Origin: Phormidesmis priestleyi BC1401 | GTDB taxonomy: Bacteria; Cyanobacteriota; Cyanobacteriia; Leptolyngbyales; Leptolyngbyaceae | Length of the DNA: 64,000 nt | Reading direction: 5' to 3' | Assembly: GCF_001650195.1 (NCBI RefSeq) | Contig: NZ_LXYR01000004.1 | Span: forward strand, 1 to 64,000 | Part shown: in pieces, positions 8,101 through 17,689 of the stretch | How the letters are laid out: every line of letters begins with the position of its first letter | Position numbering within the stretch: position 1 is the first letter of the stretch | The notes under the pieces: model-generated | Database searches by the model: none | Seen by the model: the letters and a program-made list of their open reading frames with translations, nothing else | Told to the model about the DNA's origin: nothing | Position numbers and translations under genes: made by a program

Positions 8101-9549
8101 CTATGGGGTGGCTTTCTTTTCCTGCATGGCTGGAGACTTTGGTTTCTCGTTCAAGTTGCTTAGACTGGTATCTAAAGTGCCATCGACTTGATTTAACAAT
8201 TTGACGATCTGGGCACGACTTGTCGCAGCCTCTTGCGGTTGTTTCTTTAACCACGCGATCGCGTTAACTTTGTCTTGTTGCGCCATCAAAATCAGCGCTC
8301 CCCAGGTCTGCACATCTTGCCGAATAGGATTCACTTTCAACAAGGCACTGACACGCTTCCACAGCCGCCCCGAATCACTCTTCAATAGATTGGTGATCTC
8401 GTCTCGATCGTCGGGCGATGTTTGCAGCACTTGTGTAGCTTTTGCCCAACGTCCATCAATCAGGTTGACTAACACCTGTTGACTGCCACTCACCCAAGGC
8501 TGCGAAGCCTGCAATTGAGTGACTTGAGCGTGGCGTTCTACAAGATCCATTTGCGCTTGAGCCGCCGCCGACCATTCTGACGGAGGTTGGCGTTTCTTCA
8601 CCGATCGTAAAAACTCTAAAGCGGTTGACCATAAACCATTTCTTGCTAGAAAAAGGGCATCGACAAACGCACCATTTTCTAAAGCAGGGTCGGTGAGCGA
8701 AACCGGAAGAAGCTGTAGGGGATCAGGGGTAAATTTGCGTGCTCTCACCTGATAGGCAGCAAAATTGGGTTCTAGCCCGATCGATTGATTCACCACCAGC
8801 GTAGACAGCATTCCCCTGGCTCGTTTTTGCCAAACGGGAGCCTCTCCGATCGGGCTAGTCCATCGCAACAAAACGTTGAGGTAAGTTTGACCAGGGTTGT
8901 AGTGAACGATTTCTCCATAAGCGGCAGATTTGTCTCCCTGCGATTGCTGACCACTCAAGTTGAGCCAAATGCCTTGCCCAGGTGCCCTTTCTTCAAATCG
9001 CTGTAGCGTGGTTAACGGCAGTGCGCGGGTTGAGCCTTGATCGTCGCCCTCAGCCTCTGCAAACGGTGTTAGCACAAATGTCTCGTCGATTCCACTGATC
9101 GGAAGCTGACTAATCAGTTGAAGATACTCTGGTTTACCTCGACTATCGCTCGCCAAAACGGGGCGATAGACTCTTAGCTCAGTTACACGATCGCAGTCTA
9201 GGTCACAGTTCTCTTGGCGAGTCAGCACAGGCAACAGCAGATCAGAGGAATTTTTAGCCGATTTCAGATTGCTGTCTAGCAGAATCGGGTTGCCGATCGT
9301 GCGTCCGGTTTTTCTCAATGCTTCCTGTAACTCTGCCAGGGTTCGTAACTCGGCTGACCCCACGATCGGAATTTTTGCCCCATCGGGAAGATAATGATTC
9401 AGCCAAATCACCGATCGGGGATCAAGAATAAATTCCACACTCAGCCACGCCCCACTGATCACTAGACCCGCCGCGATGGATAAAAGTCCGATCGCGCCGA
9501 TCGTTCCCCACTTGATCTGAAAGGGTGCCCTAGAGATGGAATGTTTCAT
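8101..9549 (-). CDS. Membrane-anchored hypothetical protein
   Basis: This 482-residue protein has one N-terminal membrane helix (about residues 13-37, IGAIGLLSIAAGLVISGAWL) and a large hydrophilic domain. The layout suggests an extracytoplasmic protein held by a signal anchor. The second half is helical and repeat-like (LFLARNGLWSTALEFLRS, INAIAWLKKQPQEA), reminiscent of TPR-type helical hairpins. The first part has two CDLDC cysteines. I do not recognise a named family. It stands alone, divergent from msrA, with its stop 300 bases from the porin start. Confidence 0.72.
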   Translation of the reverse strand: MKHSISRAPFQIKWGTIGAIGLLSIAAGLVISGAWLSVEFILDPRSVIWLNHYLPDGAKIPIVGSAELRTLAELQEALRKTGRTIGNPILLDSNLKSAKNSSDLLLPVLTRQENCDLDCDRVTELRVYRPVLASDSRGKPEYLQLISQLPISGIDETFVLTPFAEAEGDDQGSTRALPLTTLQRFEERAPGQGIWLNLSGQQSQGDKSAAYGEIVHYNPGQTYLNVLLRWTSPIGEAPVWQKRARGMLSTLVVNQSIGLEPNFAAYQVRARKFTPDPLQLLPVSLTDPALENGAFVDALFLARNGLWSTALEFLRSVKKRQPPSEWSAAAQAQMDLVERHAQVTQLQASQPWVSGSQQVLVNLIDGRWAKATQVLQTSPDDRDEITNLLKSDSGRLWKRVSALLKVNPIRQDVQTWGALILMAQQDKVNAIAWLKKQPQEAATSRAQIVKLLNQVDGTLDTSLSNLNEKPKSPAMQEKKATP

Positions 9550-9737
9550 AGCTCAGACATAGGAAGACTGCCGCGATGGGGACGACAGACGACCCCTAAA
9601 AAGAATGTTATACGCGGAGAGGGAATTGTGTGCCAATCATCAAATAATTGGACGGTTCCCAACACCTGAAGCAGGCTGAGGGATACGCTACGATGGAATA
9701 ACGTAAAGATTCATCTCAAAAATAAGAGTTAAAACGC

Positions 9738-10400
9738 ATGGCATTATTTGGACTTGGCAAAAAGCAGAGCTTGCCCACCCCTGAAGAAGCCCTAACTGGA
9801 CGGGCGGAAAAGATGCCCGTGCCCTCAAGCCACTATGTCAACGGCAACCCCCTTCAGCCTCCGTTTCCGGCTGGGATGCAGACGGCAGTGTTGGGGTTTG
9901 GGTGCTTTTGGGGCGCAGAGCGCAAGTTTTGGCAGCAAAAAGGGGTCTTCACAACCGCAGTAGGATATGCGGCAGGCGCGACTCCCAACCCAACTTACCA
10001 AGAAGTCTGTTCAGGTAAAACGGGACATAACGAAGTCGTTCTAGTGGTCTTTGATCCCAGTGTGGTCAGCTATGAAGAGTTGCTGAAAGTCTTCTGGGAA
10101 AGCCATAACCCGACTCAGGGAATGCGTCAGGGCAACGATGTTGGCACTCAGTATCGATCGGGCATCTACGTCTATTCTGATGAGCAGCGCGCTTTGGCAG
10201 AAGCATCTCGCGATGCCTATCAAAAAGCGTTGACGAAAGAAGGCTATGGAGAAGTTTCGACCGAAATTCTCGACGCACCTGAGTTCTACTATGCTGAAGC
10301 CTATCATCAGCAATATCTCGCCAAAAACCCCGGCGGATATTGTGGTTTAGGGGGCACAAAAGTTTGCTTCCCTGACGCAGAAGTCAGCGAAAAGAAGTAA
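9738..10400 (+). CDS. msrA: Peptide-methionine (S)-S-oxide reductase
   Basis: MsrA repairs S-methionine sulfoxide in proteins. The catalytic motif GFGCFWGAE places the active cysteine at residue 56. Downstream motifs include [22 protein letters not shown] and the Y/E/H-containing [19 protein letters not shown] segment. The C-terminal [27 protein letters not shown] carries candidate resolving cysteines. At 220 residues it is the cyanobacterial long form, with an extra 45-residue N-terminal part. Likely monocistronic; no neighbour suggests an operon. Confidence 0.95.
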   Translation: MALFGLGKKQSLPTPEEALTGRAEKMPVPSSHYVNGNPLQPPFPAGMQTAVLGFGCFWGAERKFWQQKGVFTTAVGYAAGATPNPTYQEVCSGKTGHNEVVLVVFDPSVVSYEELLKVFWESHNPTQGMRQGNDVGTQYRSGIYVYSDEQRALAEASRDAYQKALTKEGYGEVSTEILDAPEFYYAEAYHQQYLAKNPGGYCGLGGTKVCFPDAEVSEKK

Positions 10401-10522
10401 TGCAAGGCTTCGGCTGAGATTCATCTCTCCACTCGCTGGGGAGACGAACTCGACCTCTTAAGTAAGGGTGTCAGGCTCTCTTGAGCGATAACCGTTTAGC
10501 TTAAGCTACTCTCTAAATAGAC

Positions 10523-10981
10523 TTAATGAATGCTTTTGTTCGACAATCGCCTGCGTCGATCGTGAAACCAATCCTGCAACTGCTGACGACACGCCGATTC
10601 TAAAATGCCGCCCAGCACAGCCAGTTGATGGTTAGAAGCCGCACTATCTGGCACATTAAGCACCGATCGGACTGCTCCCGCCTTCAAATCATCTGCCCCG
10701 TAAACCAGCAAACCCAATCGAGCTAAGATCAGCGCACCTGCACACATGGGGCAGGGTTCTAACGTCACATAGAGCGTACAGTCATTCAGATGCCAGTTTT
10801 TTAACGTCTGTCCGGCTGCTCTAAGGGCGAGAACTTCTGCATGGGCAGTCGGATCGTGATCACGCTCCCGCCGATTCTGGGCTTCTGCAAGCGTCTGTCC
10901 ATCTGCGTTCACAATCACCGCACCGACAGGCACATCTCCTGCGCTGCCTGCCTCTTCTGCAAGTTCTAACGCGCGAGTCAT
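10523..10981 (-). CDS. tadA: tRNA adenosine(34) deaminase
   Basis: TadA converts adenosine 34 of tRNA-Arg(ACG) to inosine. The zinc and catalytic motifs are clear: HAEVLAL (with the proton-shuttle glutamate) and PCPMCAGAL. VPVGAVIV and ARLGLLVYGADD are also family hallmarks. The ATG at 10981 gives MTRALELAEEAG. A TTG at 10999 (MTHRRWMTRAL) fits family N-termini even better. Longer starts up to 11161 would run into the divergent cpcT gene and add an unrelated N-terminal stretch. The enzyme is essential in most bacteria. Confidence 0.93.
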   Translation of the reverse strand: MTRALELAEEAGSAGDVPVGAVIVNADGQTLAEAQNRRERDHDPTAHAEVLALRAAGQTLKNWHLNDCTLYVTLEPCPMCAGALILARLGLLVYGADDLKAGAVRSVLNVPDSAASNHQLAVLGGILESACRQQLQDWFHDRRRRLSNKSIH

Positions 10982-11084
10982 CCAGCGGCGATGCGTCAAA
11001 TAAGTAGGGTCATCGATCGAAGATGGAGAAATCTGAAACGGCAAGGATGCAGTATTGTAAATTTTGTCCCGATCGTACCACTTT

Positions 11085-11672
11085 ATGAATTTAGTTAGTA
11101 CCCTAGCGCGTGACCTGTGCGGCGAATTTGACAATCGAGAGCAAGCGATCGCTGATCCCATCTGGTTTGTTCATCTAAGAGCGTGGCATCGCCCGGTTAA
11201 TCTATTCACAAACGATAGTTGCACCGTGTTTGCCGAACAAGCAAACGTGTTGCAGCTAGATCAAGCCTACCGCCAGCGGCTGTTACGCATCCGATCGGCA
11301 GACGATCGTGCTAAATTTCCTTTAAACGTGCAATACTACAGCTTCAAAAATCCTGCTGCATTTCGGGGTGCAGGGCAGAACCCAGATCGGTTAGGAAACC
11401 TGACTGAAGACCAGATAGAACTCTTACCTGGCTGCATTCTTCAAGTAACTTACGAGCAAAGTTTGCAGGGCGATCGCTTCCACGCGTCGCCTCCTGCCGA
11501 TGCTCGCTGCTGCTTTTCTTATCAAGGTGAAACCCGCCAAGTCTCATTGGGGTTTGAAGTCAGCCCTGGGAAATTTTTCAGCCATGACAAAGGCATCGAC
11601 CCCAACACAGGCAAAGCCCTTTGGGGAGCGATCTTGGGCGCTTACGAATTTACCAAGCGAAAAGACTATTAG
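11085..11672 (+). CDS. cpcT: Phycobiliprotein lyase, CpcT/CpeT family
   Basis: This family attaches bilin chromophores to phycobiliprotein beta subunits; CpcT acts at Cys-155 of phycocyanin beta. The 195 residues show the family layout: ARDLCGEFDNREQA and PIWFVHLRAWHRPV near the start, LRIRSADDRAKFPLNVQYYSFKNPAAFRGAG in the middle, and GCILQVTY and SHDKGIDPNTGKALWGA near the end. The ATG at 11085 (MNLVSTLARDLCGEF) fits the family start better than one seven codons earlier. No phycobilisome genes are adjacent, which is usual for cpcT. CpcT versus CpeT cannot be separated by eye. Confidence 0.86.
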   Translation: MNLVSTLARDLCGEFDNREQAIADPIWFVHLRAWHRPVNLFTNDSCTVFAEQANVLQLDQAYRQRLLRIRSADDRAKFPLNVQYYSFKNPAAFRGAGQNPDRLGNLTEDQIELLPGCILQVTYEQSLQGDRFHASPPADARCCFSYQGETRQVSLGFEVSPGKFFSHDKGIDPNTGKALWGAILGAYEFTKRKDY

Positions 11673-11681
11673 AATACCTGA

Positions 11682-12071
11682 CTAACTTGCGACTCCTCTC
11701 GGCGCTCCTTCTAAGGCTTCTGACTCGGTTTCAAAAATCTCAAACACCGAGTCCATCATGGTCACTTCAAAGACAAGTTTGGCTTCCGGGTGAACGTTAC
11801 AAATCCGAAAGCTGCCTCTGACCTTATCGGCATCGCGCATTCCAGCAACCAGCGACGTTAAGCCAGAGCTATCAATAAAATTGACCTGCCCCAAATTGAC
11901 GACAATGTGACGGCTAAGTTTAGCGATACATTCTTGGAGCTTTAAGCGAAACTGCCACGCGGTCGCGATGTCAAGCCGCCCCGTAGGCTGAAGGACAATA
12001 ACAGTCGTGCCGTCTTGATGGGTGTGCGTTGTTTGCTCCATGTCAATTGTCTTCTGCTCCATGTAAACCAT
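11682..12071 (-). CDS. STAS-domain anti-sigma factor antagonist
   Basis: This 129-residue single STAS domain resembles SpoIIAA/RsbV. The HIVVNLGQVNFIDSSGLTSLVAG segment contains the phosphorylatable serine in DSSGL. Such proteins act in partner-switching control of sigma factors or other outputs. No kinase or phosphatase partner is adjacent. The start could be the ATG at 12071, or the internal ATG giving MEQKTIDMEQTT or MEQTTHTHQDG. It is convergent with cpcT, with only 9 bases between stops. Confidence 0.88.
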   Translation of the reverse strand: MVYMEQKTIDMEQTTHTHQDGTTVIVLQPTGRLDIATAWQFRLKLQECIAKLSRHIVVNLGQVNFIDSSGLTSLVAGMRDADKVRGSFRICNVHPEAKLVFEVTMMDSVFEIFETESEALEGAPRGVAS

Positions 12072-12239
12072 TGACGTTCCTCATGCGGTAGATATCGGTG
12101 AGTGCTGTCCGATTATGAGGTTCGGACGAAGCGCATCGAGTTTAGTGATACCCACCTATCTAAGGTTTCTAACGCAGTCAACGATCGAGACATTCATAAA
12201 ACAGTGAGAAGCGCAAAAACGAAGGGTAAGCCGTGCAGG

Positions 12240-13292
12240 TTATGCCTTGGGGTTTGCTGACCAGTTCGCCCAGTCTTGCGGCTTTAAGAAGGTGTCATAA
12301 AGTTCTGCTTCGGGGCTTCCCGGTTCAGGCTGAAAGCCATACTCCCAGCGAACTAGGGGCGGAAGAGACATCAAAATCGACTCGGTGCGTCCGTTGGTTT
12401 GCAAGCCGAAAATGGTGCCCCGATCGTACACCAGGTTAAATTCAACATAGCGCCCGCGTCGGTAGAGTTGGAAATTGCGCTGATGCTCGGTGTAGTCTAA
12501 GCCGTTGCGACGCTCAACGATCGGCACATAAGCCGGAAGAAAAGCATCGCCGCAGCCCTGCACAAAAGAGAACAAGTTCTCCCAGTTGCGCCCTTTAATC
12601 GCGCCCACTTCTTTGCTGTGGTTTGCCGCCTTGGTGTCGATTTGAGAACCCGGATAAGAAATCGGATAGAGAACGCCTTGACTATCTTGGTAGTCAAAGA
12701 AAATGCCACCGACTCCGCGCGTTTCTTGACGATGTTTGAGATAGAAATATTCATCACACCAGAGCTTAAACGCGGGGTAATATTCTGGGTGGTGAGCGTC
12801 ACAGGCTTGCTTGAGCGTGTTGTGAAAGTGCGCGGCATCTTCGGCAAACGGATAGTAGGGCGTGAGGTCAATGCCGCCGCCAAACCACCAGACCGGACCT
12901 GCCTCAAAATAGCGATAGTTTAAGTGCACCGTCGGCACAAAGGGGTTGCGGGGATGCAGCACGATCGACGTTCCCGTTGCATAGAAGCTGTGTCCCGCCG
13001 CTTCAGGACGCTGCACCAAAATTGAGGGAGGCAAATCTTTCCCCCACACCTCAGAAAAGTTGACTCCGCCTTGCTCGAAGACGTTGCCTTCTTTCATCAC
13101 CCGCGATCGACCACCGCCGCCTTCTGCCCGCTCCCAGCTATCTTGCTGAAAGGTGCCTTCGCCATCAACCTGTTCTAAGCCCTGGCAGATCTTATCTTGC
13201 AGAGTTTTGAACCATTGGCTGACGCGATCGCGCGAGTCGGAAGGGGGAAACGCCTGAGTGGTGGTGGCTTCAGAGGTGGAAAAAGCTGTCAT
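12240..13292 (-). CDS. hemF: Oxygen-dependent coproporphyrinogen III oxidase
   Basis: HemF decarboxylates coproporphyrinogen III to protoporphyrinogen IX with molecular oxygen, feeding haem and chlorophyll. At 350 residues it has normal length. Family signatures are visible: [26 protein letters not shown] near the N-terminus, [29 protein letters not shown], and [10 protein letters not shown] in the centre. The C-terminal [39 protein letters not shown] is also diagnostic. No anaerobic HemN is in the window. It is alone on its strand with more than 400 bases upstream. Confidence 0.97.
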   Translation of the reverse strand: MTAFSTSEATTTQAFPPSDSRDRVSQWFKTLQDKICQGLEQVDGEGTFQQDSWERAEGGGGRSRVMKEGNVFEQGGVNFSEVWGKDLPPSILVQRPEAAGHSFYATGTSIVLHPRNPFVPTVHLNYRYFEAGPVWWFGGGIDLTPYYPFAEDAAHFHNTLKQACDAHHPEYYPAFKLWCDEYFYLKHRQETRGVGGIFFDYQDSQGVLYPISYPGSQIDTKAANHSKEVGAIKGRNWENLFSFVQGCGDAFLPAYVPIVERRNGLDYTEHQRNFQLYRRGRYVEFNLVYDRGTIFGLQTNGRTESILMSLPPLVRWEYGFQPEPGSPEAELYDTFLKPQDWANWSANPKA

Positions 13293-13735
13293 AACTTGCG
13301 ATCCCTGGAAAATTAAGTCAAATAGAGGTTGGCAACGTGTAGCACCTTATCCCCGCGTATTGAGAAGGCGATCGCGACGAAGCTGACGTTTATCTCGTCG
13401 ATACAAGCGACTAACGCCTTGTGGCTCTCCCCAATCAGCAGACTTCTCTAGCCTATCGTGAATAGTGGCATCATCCAACCCTCCCAACCTCAGTGAGAAC
13501 GGGCTTTTCCTAGAGAAAACGGAGTTTGCGCGACTGTTAATTTCTGTAAATTTGTGAAAAGCTCGTAGACTGACGAAAGATTTTCGACTTTATGCCTCAG
13601 ATTTTAGACGATAACGATACAGATTAAACTTCTCATCGGTTAGAGAGTAAACAGAAGTCTTGAGGAGGATGTCGCTTTGATTGCTCATCCATCTAGGATA
13701 GAAACTCCCTGTTGAGTTGCAGGAGAACGATCGTC
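13293..13735. other. Intergenic region between divergent hemF and SRPBCC genes
   Basis: No protein of convincing length is seen. An 11-codon frame starting MPQILDDN (around 13594) and an AGGAGG-ATG-TCG-CTT-TGA mini-frame near 13665 are too short to call. The segment should hold the hemF promoter and that of the downstream gene, but I see no motif I can name. Confidence 0.45.
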
Positions 13736-14254
13736 ATGCTGAATTTCCCATTTATCCCGCTTAAATTTATTCATCGCAAACGGCGACGACTGCAATACAC
13801 GCTGGCGAGAACCTATCAGACGATCAGCACTGCCTCGGTTGACGACTTGTGGAAGAAAATCATTGATTTAGCCGATGTGTCTTGGCATCCGCTGTTGTCA
13901 AGCACCAACGTGCCTCGCGGACTCGTGGCAAAACCGGGACTGATTTATGAAGCGATGACTCGGTTAGGTCCGTTTCCGATTCGGATTTTTGTCGAACGGG
14001 TTGATGATAAATCGCTTCTGAGCGTCCGCATTTTGGCACTACCAGGGATCGAAGAACGAGTCACCTATGAAATTAAATCATCTGTTTTAGGAACGTGTGT
14101 CTCCTATTCGGTGACGCTGCAAGGGTGGCTGTCTCCGTTGATTTGGTCGTTCACAAAGCCATACGCGGCGCGGGTTGCCTCGGAGTTGGCACAGGCAGTC
14201 GAGCACCCGATCGCTGAAGATTCTTCACCCGATCGCGGCTGTTTTGATTTCTAA
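13736..14254 (+). CDS. SRPBCC-superfamily protein
   Basis: This protein of about 172 residues resembles polyketide cyclase/START-like SRPBCC folds. The pattern runs TISTASVDDLWKKIIDLADVSWHPLLSSTNVP, then GPFPIRIFVERVDDKSLLSVRI, then YEIKSSVLGTCVSYSVTLQGWLSPLIWSF. The fold usually binds small hydrophobic ligands. The ATG at 13736 is preceded by AGGAGAA at 13721, a good ribosome site, so the longer start at 13712 is not needed. It lies upstream of mrp on the same strand, with 93 bases between. Ligand unknown. Confidence 0.75.
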   Translation: MLNFPFIPLKFIHRKRRRLQYTLARTYQTISTASVDDLWKKIIDLADVSWHPLLSSTNVPRGLVAKPGLIYEAMTRLGPFPIRIFVERVDDKSLLSVRILALPGIEERVTYEIKSSVLGTCVSYSVTLQGWLSPLIWSFTKPYAARVASELAQAVEHPIAEDSSPDRGCFDF

Positions 14255-14347
14255 GCAATCTCCCGAATCAGGGAGGACGACTCACCATAGCGGTAAGATC
14301 GAGATTGCTGCTAACGTCCGATCGCCGCTCCTAGTGTGGAGAACACA

Positions 14348-15418
14348 ATGCTTGATACGCTGAATGCTAGTTCTGTTTTAGAAGTTCTTAAACCCGTTCA
14401 AGACCCCGAACTTCGCAAAAGCTTGGTGGAGTTGAATATGATTCGCAATGTCAAGATCGAGGATGGCAACGTCAGCTTTACCCTTGTGTTGACGACTCCT
14501 GCTTGCCCATTGCGTCAGTTTATTGTCGAAGATTGCGAACGGGCGATCAAAACTCTGCCAGGGGTCAACAAGATTGAGGTCGAAGTGACGGCTGAGACTC
14601 CGCAGCAAAAATCGCTGCCCGATCGCACCGGAATCGCCGGGGTTAAAAATATCGTCGCGGTTTCGAGCGGCAAAGGCGGAGTCGGAAAAAGTAGTGTTGC
14701 GGTGAATGTCGCGGTTGCCCTCGCTCAAGCAGGTGCAAAAGTTGGGTTAATCGACGCAGACATCTACGGTCCTAATGCGCCGACCATGTTGGGGTTAGAG
14801 GGCGTGGGTGTAACTGTGCGTCAAGGCGCTCAAGGTGAAATCATCGAACCCGCCTTTAATCACGGAGTCAAGCTTGTTTCGATGGGCTTTTTGATCGACA
14901 AAGATCAGCCTGTGATCTGGCGAGGTCCGATGCTAAACGGCGTGATTCGTCAATTTCTCTATCAGGTTGAGTGGGGCGAACTGGATTATCTGATTGTCGA
15001 TATGCCTCCCGGCACCGGGGACGCTCAACTCACGATGGCTCAAGCCGTCCCGATGGCAGGTGTGGTGATTGTGACGACTCCTCAAACGGTCGCCTTGCTC
15101 GATTCGCGTCGCGGCTTAAAAATGTTTCAGCAACTCGGTGTGAAAGTGCTGGGCATTGTCGAGAACATGAGCTATTTCATTCCGCCGGATATGCCCGATC
15201 GCCACTATGACATTTTTGGCTCTGCGGGTGGCGAAAAAACCGCCAAGGAACTCAACGTCCCGCTTTTGGGCTGTGTGCCGTTAGAAATTCCGCTGCGAGA
15301 AGGGGGCGATAGCGGAGTGCCGATCGTGGCAGGCAATCCTGATTCTGCCTCGGCAAAGGCGCTCAGAGCGATCGCTGAGCAGATTGCTGCTAAAGTGTCA
15401 ATTGCAGCGCTGACCTAG
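14348..15418 (+). CDS. mrp: Mrp/ApbC-type iron-sulfur cluster carrier ATPase
   Basis: This P-loop ATPase carries and delivers Fe-S clusters. An N-terminal MIP18/DUF59 domain (about 1-90) precedes the ParA/MinD-like ATPase domain. The deviant Walker A is GKGGVGKSSVAVN. DIYGPNAPTMLG, DYLIVDMPPGTGDAQLT and VENMSYF are Mrp hallmarks. The ATG at 14348 is preceded by GGAG; an upstream in-frame GTG at 14336 would add four residues. It ends 16 bases before rodA and may be cotranscribed with it. Note that mature Mrp in many cyanobacteria lacks the C-terminal CxxC; here the NMSYFIPPD stretch also lacks it. Confidence 0.93.
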   Translation: MLDTLNASSVLEVLKPVQDPELRKSLVELNMIRNVKIEDGNVSFTLVLTTPACPLRQFIVEDCERAIKTLPGVNKIEVEVTAETPQQKSLPDRTGIAGVKNIVAVSSGKGGVGKSSVAVNVAVALAQAGAKVGLIDADIYGPNAPTMLGLEGVGVTVRQGAQGEIIEPAFNHGVKLVSMGFLIDKDQPVIWRGPMLNGVIRQFLYQVEWGELDYLIVDMPPGTGDAQLTMAQAVPMAGVVIVTTPQTVALLDSRRGLKMFQQLGVKVLGIVENMSYFIPPDMPDRHYDIFGSAGGEKTAKELNVPLLGCVPLEIPLREGGDSGVPIVAGNPDSASAKALRAIAEQIAAKVSIAALT

Positions 15419-15434
15419 TTCTTTATCCTCGACT

Positions 15435-16712
15435 ATGTTCCGAAAATCCGTTTTGCCCGCTCGCTTTAAGCATTGGTTGCAGCCCTGGCAGGCAGTTGAC
15501 TGGTGGCTGTTTGCTGCCCCAGTTGCGCTCACTATTCTCGGCGGCATCATGATTCGCAGCGTCGAGCTAAATGCAGGCTGGGCAGACTGGTGGCGACACT
15601 GGATTACGGGCAGCGTCGGGCTGGTGCTTGCCTTGCTGATTGCTCGCTGGCGCTATGACCAACTGTTGCAGTGGAAGTGGATTATTTATGGCATCACCAA
15701 TGCCTCGCTGTTGCTGGTGATGTTTGTCGGGCGAGAAGAGTTGGGGGCACAGCGTTGGATCAACATCTTCGGCTTTAACGTGCAGCCGTCTGAATTTGCC
15801 AAATTGGGCATGATCATCACGATCGCGGCTCTGCTTCATGAGCGATCGGCATCCACAATTCCGATGATGGTTAAAGTGTTGGTGATTGCCGCAGTGCCGT
15901 GGGTTCTTGTGTTTTTAGAACCAAACTTAGGGACTTCGCTCGTGTTTGGTTCGATTACGATCGGAATGCTTTACTGGGGCAATGCCAATCCAGGATGGCT
16001 GCTGCTGCTTGTCTCTCCGGTCATCTCGGCGATTTTGTTTAACGTGCTGCTGCCAATTTGGGGCATCGGCATTTTCATTATCGCTCTTTGGGTTGCCTTC
16101 ATCGGCTGGACTGCTTGGAAAACGCTGCCCTGGAAAACATACGGAACGCTCGTTCCGGTGGTGATTAATCTGATCGCGGGTGGTTTGGGGCGAGTTCTCT
16201 GGCAATACGTGCTGAAGGACTACCAAAAACAGCGCATCACCATGTTTATGAACCCGGATCAAGATCCTCTGGGCGGCGGCTATCACCTGATTCAGTCACG
16301 CATTGCGATCGGGGCAGGTGAATTCTGGGGGCGAGGACTTTATAAAGGAACCCAAACTCAACTCAACTTTATTCCTGAGCAACACACCGATTTTATCTTT
16401 ACCGCGATCGGGGAAGAACTCGGCTTTATTGGCTCGGTGGCAGTTTTGCTGACCTTTTTGCTAATTTGTTTCCGACTGCTGATCATTGCCCAAAACGCCA
16501 AAGATGATTTCGGCTCTTTATTGGCGATCGGAGTTTTCTCGATGATCGTCTTTCAGGTCGTCGTGAATGTGGGCATGACGATTAATTTGTCTCCGGTCAC
16601 CGGAATCCCGCTTCCCTGGCTAAGTTTTGGCAATGCGGCACTGTTGATGAATTTTTTGGCGATCGGATTGGTCGAATCGGTGTCTAACTTCCGTCAACGA
16701 CTAAAGTTTTAA
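15435..16712 (+). CDS. rodA: Rod-shape peptidoglycan glycosyltransferase RodA
   Basis: RodA is a SEDS-family polymerase that extends glycan strands in the elongasome. The 425-residue protein has about ten membrane segments. SEDS signatures include GAQRWINIFGFNVQPSEFAKLGMI, LEPNLGTSLVF, QSRIAIGAGEFWGRGLYKGTQTQLNFIPEQHTDFIF and PVTGIPLPWLSFGNAALLMN. The Q-P-S-E-F-x-K motif and the large WGRG loop identify RodA/FtsW. RodA rather than FtsW is the better call from the HTDFIF-type loop and its mrp neighbour. Start is ATG 16 bases after mrp. Confidence 0.95.
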   Translation: MFRKSVLPARFKHWLQPWQAVDWWLFAAPVALTILGGIMIRSVELNAGWADWWRHWITGSVGLVLALLIARWRYDQLLQWKWIIYGITNASLLLVMFVGREELGAQRWINIFGFNVQPSEFAKLGMIITIAALLHERSASTIPMMVKVLVIAAVPWVLVFLEPNLGTSLVFGSITIGMLYWGNANPGWLLLLVSPVISAILFNVLLPIWGIGIFIIALWVAFIGWTAWKTLPWKTYGTLVPVVINLIAGGLGRVLWQYVLKDYQKQRITMFMNPDQDPLGGGYHLIQSRIAIGAGEFWGRGLYKGTQTQLNFIPEQHTDFIFTAIGEELGFIGSVAVLLTFLLICFRLLIIAQNAKDDFGSLLAIGVFSMIVFQVVVNVGMTINLSPVTGIPLPWLSFGNAALLMNFLAIGLVESVSNFRQRLKF

Positions 16713-16808
16713 TCGATCATTGGTGAGTTTCGATTCATTCATCTCAGATCGCCAATGCTCAATCTTGAATGACTCCTAGTACACTACAGATAGCCGTTCT
16801 TTTGAGAA

Positions 16809-17012
16809 ATGACTATGATTCTGCCAGGTTCAGCCGTCCGCGTGACCAACATCAACGATACTTATTACGGGTTTACAGGGTTAGTGCAAAGAGTGACCGA
16901 TGGTAAAGCTGCCGTGCTGTTTGAGGGCGGCATCTGGGACAAGCTCGTCACCTTTCGGATGTCTGAAATCGTCGTTCTTGAACCGACCGCAGGCAAGAAA
17001 AAAGCCAAATAA
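16809..17012 (+). CDS. ndhS: NDH-1 subunit NdhS
   Basis: NdhS is the SH3-like peripheral subunit that forms the ferredoxin docking site of the cyanobacterial NDH-1 complex, used in cyclic electron flow and respiration. The 67 residues form the short SH3-type fold ([53 protein letters not shown]). A lysine-rich tail (GKKKAK) fits ferredoxin binding. It opens a compact run with the gene at 17025 (12 bases) and purU. A second ATG two codons in is an equal start choice. Confidence 0.9.
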   Translation: MTMILPGSAVRVTNINDTYYGFTGLVQRVTDGKAAVLFEGGIWDKLVTFRMSEIVVLEPTAGKKKAK

Positions 17013-17024
17013 CCTTTTCCGTTT

Positions 17025-17681
17025 ATGCGTCTTCCTCTGCCTCAGTTTGCGGCTCAAAACCGTCCGTCTAACTACATTGCAGAAGTCATTGAGACTTCAA
17101 CTACCGAATTTTTGGCACAGTGTTTAGAGCCAGAGAACTTGAGTTTTCCGGTGATGCCGCCGTTTGGAAGCTGGGTCAAAGCCGTCGATGAAGAGTCAAA
17201 AAATCTCATCTACGCGGTCGTTTATCACGCGACTACTAGCCCGATCGACTCGGTTCATCGAGCCAGAGCGTTGGGGTTATCGCTCGAAGATTTGCGAGAG
17301 CAGCAGCCCCAAATCTTTGCCATGCTCAAAACTGAGTTTCGGGCGGCGATCGTCGGTTATCGTCCCAATCCTGAAAAGCGCAACGGGTCAGCCGCGTTCT
17401 ATCAACATCTTCCGCCTCGTCCGCCTCAGATTCACCAAGCTGTTTATGGCTGTGATCCCGATGAGGTGATTGCCTTTAGCGAACAGCTAGACTTTTTGAG
17501 AACCCTGCTCGACGTGAATGGCGCACCCGTTGATGCGCTGACAGCCGCGACGATTCGCGAAGTCTATCAACTGCGAAAAGCCGATCGTCCCTGGCTGGTG
17601 CAAGCAGGACGCACCCTGAGTCTGTTGCTCAAAGATGACTACGATCGTCTCCGCATTATTCTCAGCCAGATTCACCTCTAG
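17025..17681 (+). CDS. HAS-barrel-like conserved cyanobacterial protein
   Basis: This 218-residue soluble protein opens with a beta-barrel-type segment (YIAEVIETSTTEFLAQCL...FPVMPPFGSWVKAV...NLIYAVVYHA) resembling the HAS-barrel of HerA-type ATPases. No ATPase domain follows. The remainder is helical (EVIAFSEQLDFLRTLLDVNGAPVDALTAATIREVYQLR). It sits in an operon between ndhS and purU, with 12 and 8 bases of spacing. Function unknown; HAS-barrel naming is tentative. Confidence 0.72.
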   Translation: MRLPLPQFAAQNRPSNYIAEVIETSTTEFLAQCLEPENLSFPVMPPFGSWVKAVDEESKNLIYAVVYHATTSPIDSVHRARALGLSLEDLREQQPQIFAMLKTEFRAAIVGYRPNPEKRNGSAAFYQHLPPRPPQIHQAVYGCDPDEVIAFSEQLDFLRTLLDVNGAPVDALTAATIREVYQLRKADRPWLVQAGRTLSLLLKDDYDRLRIILSQIHL

Positions 17682-17689
17682 ACCAAACT

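Noticed and set aside
10523-11161. Long start for tadA at 11161
   Set aside because: The extra N-terminus is unlike the family and would overlap the divergent cpcT gene by about 80 bases.
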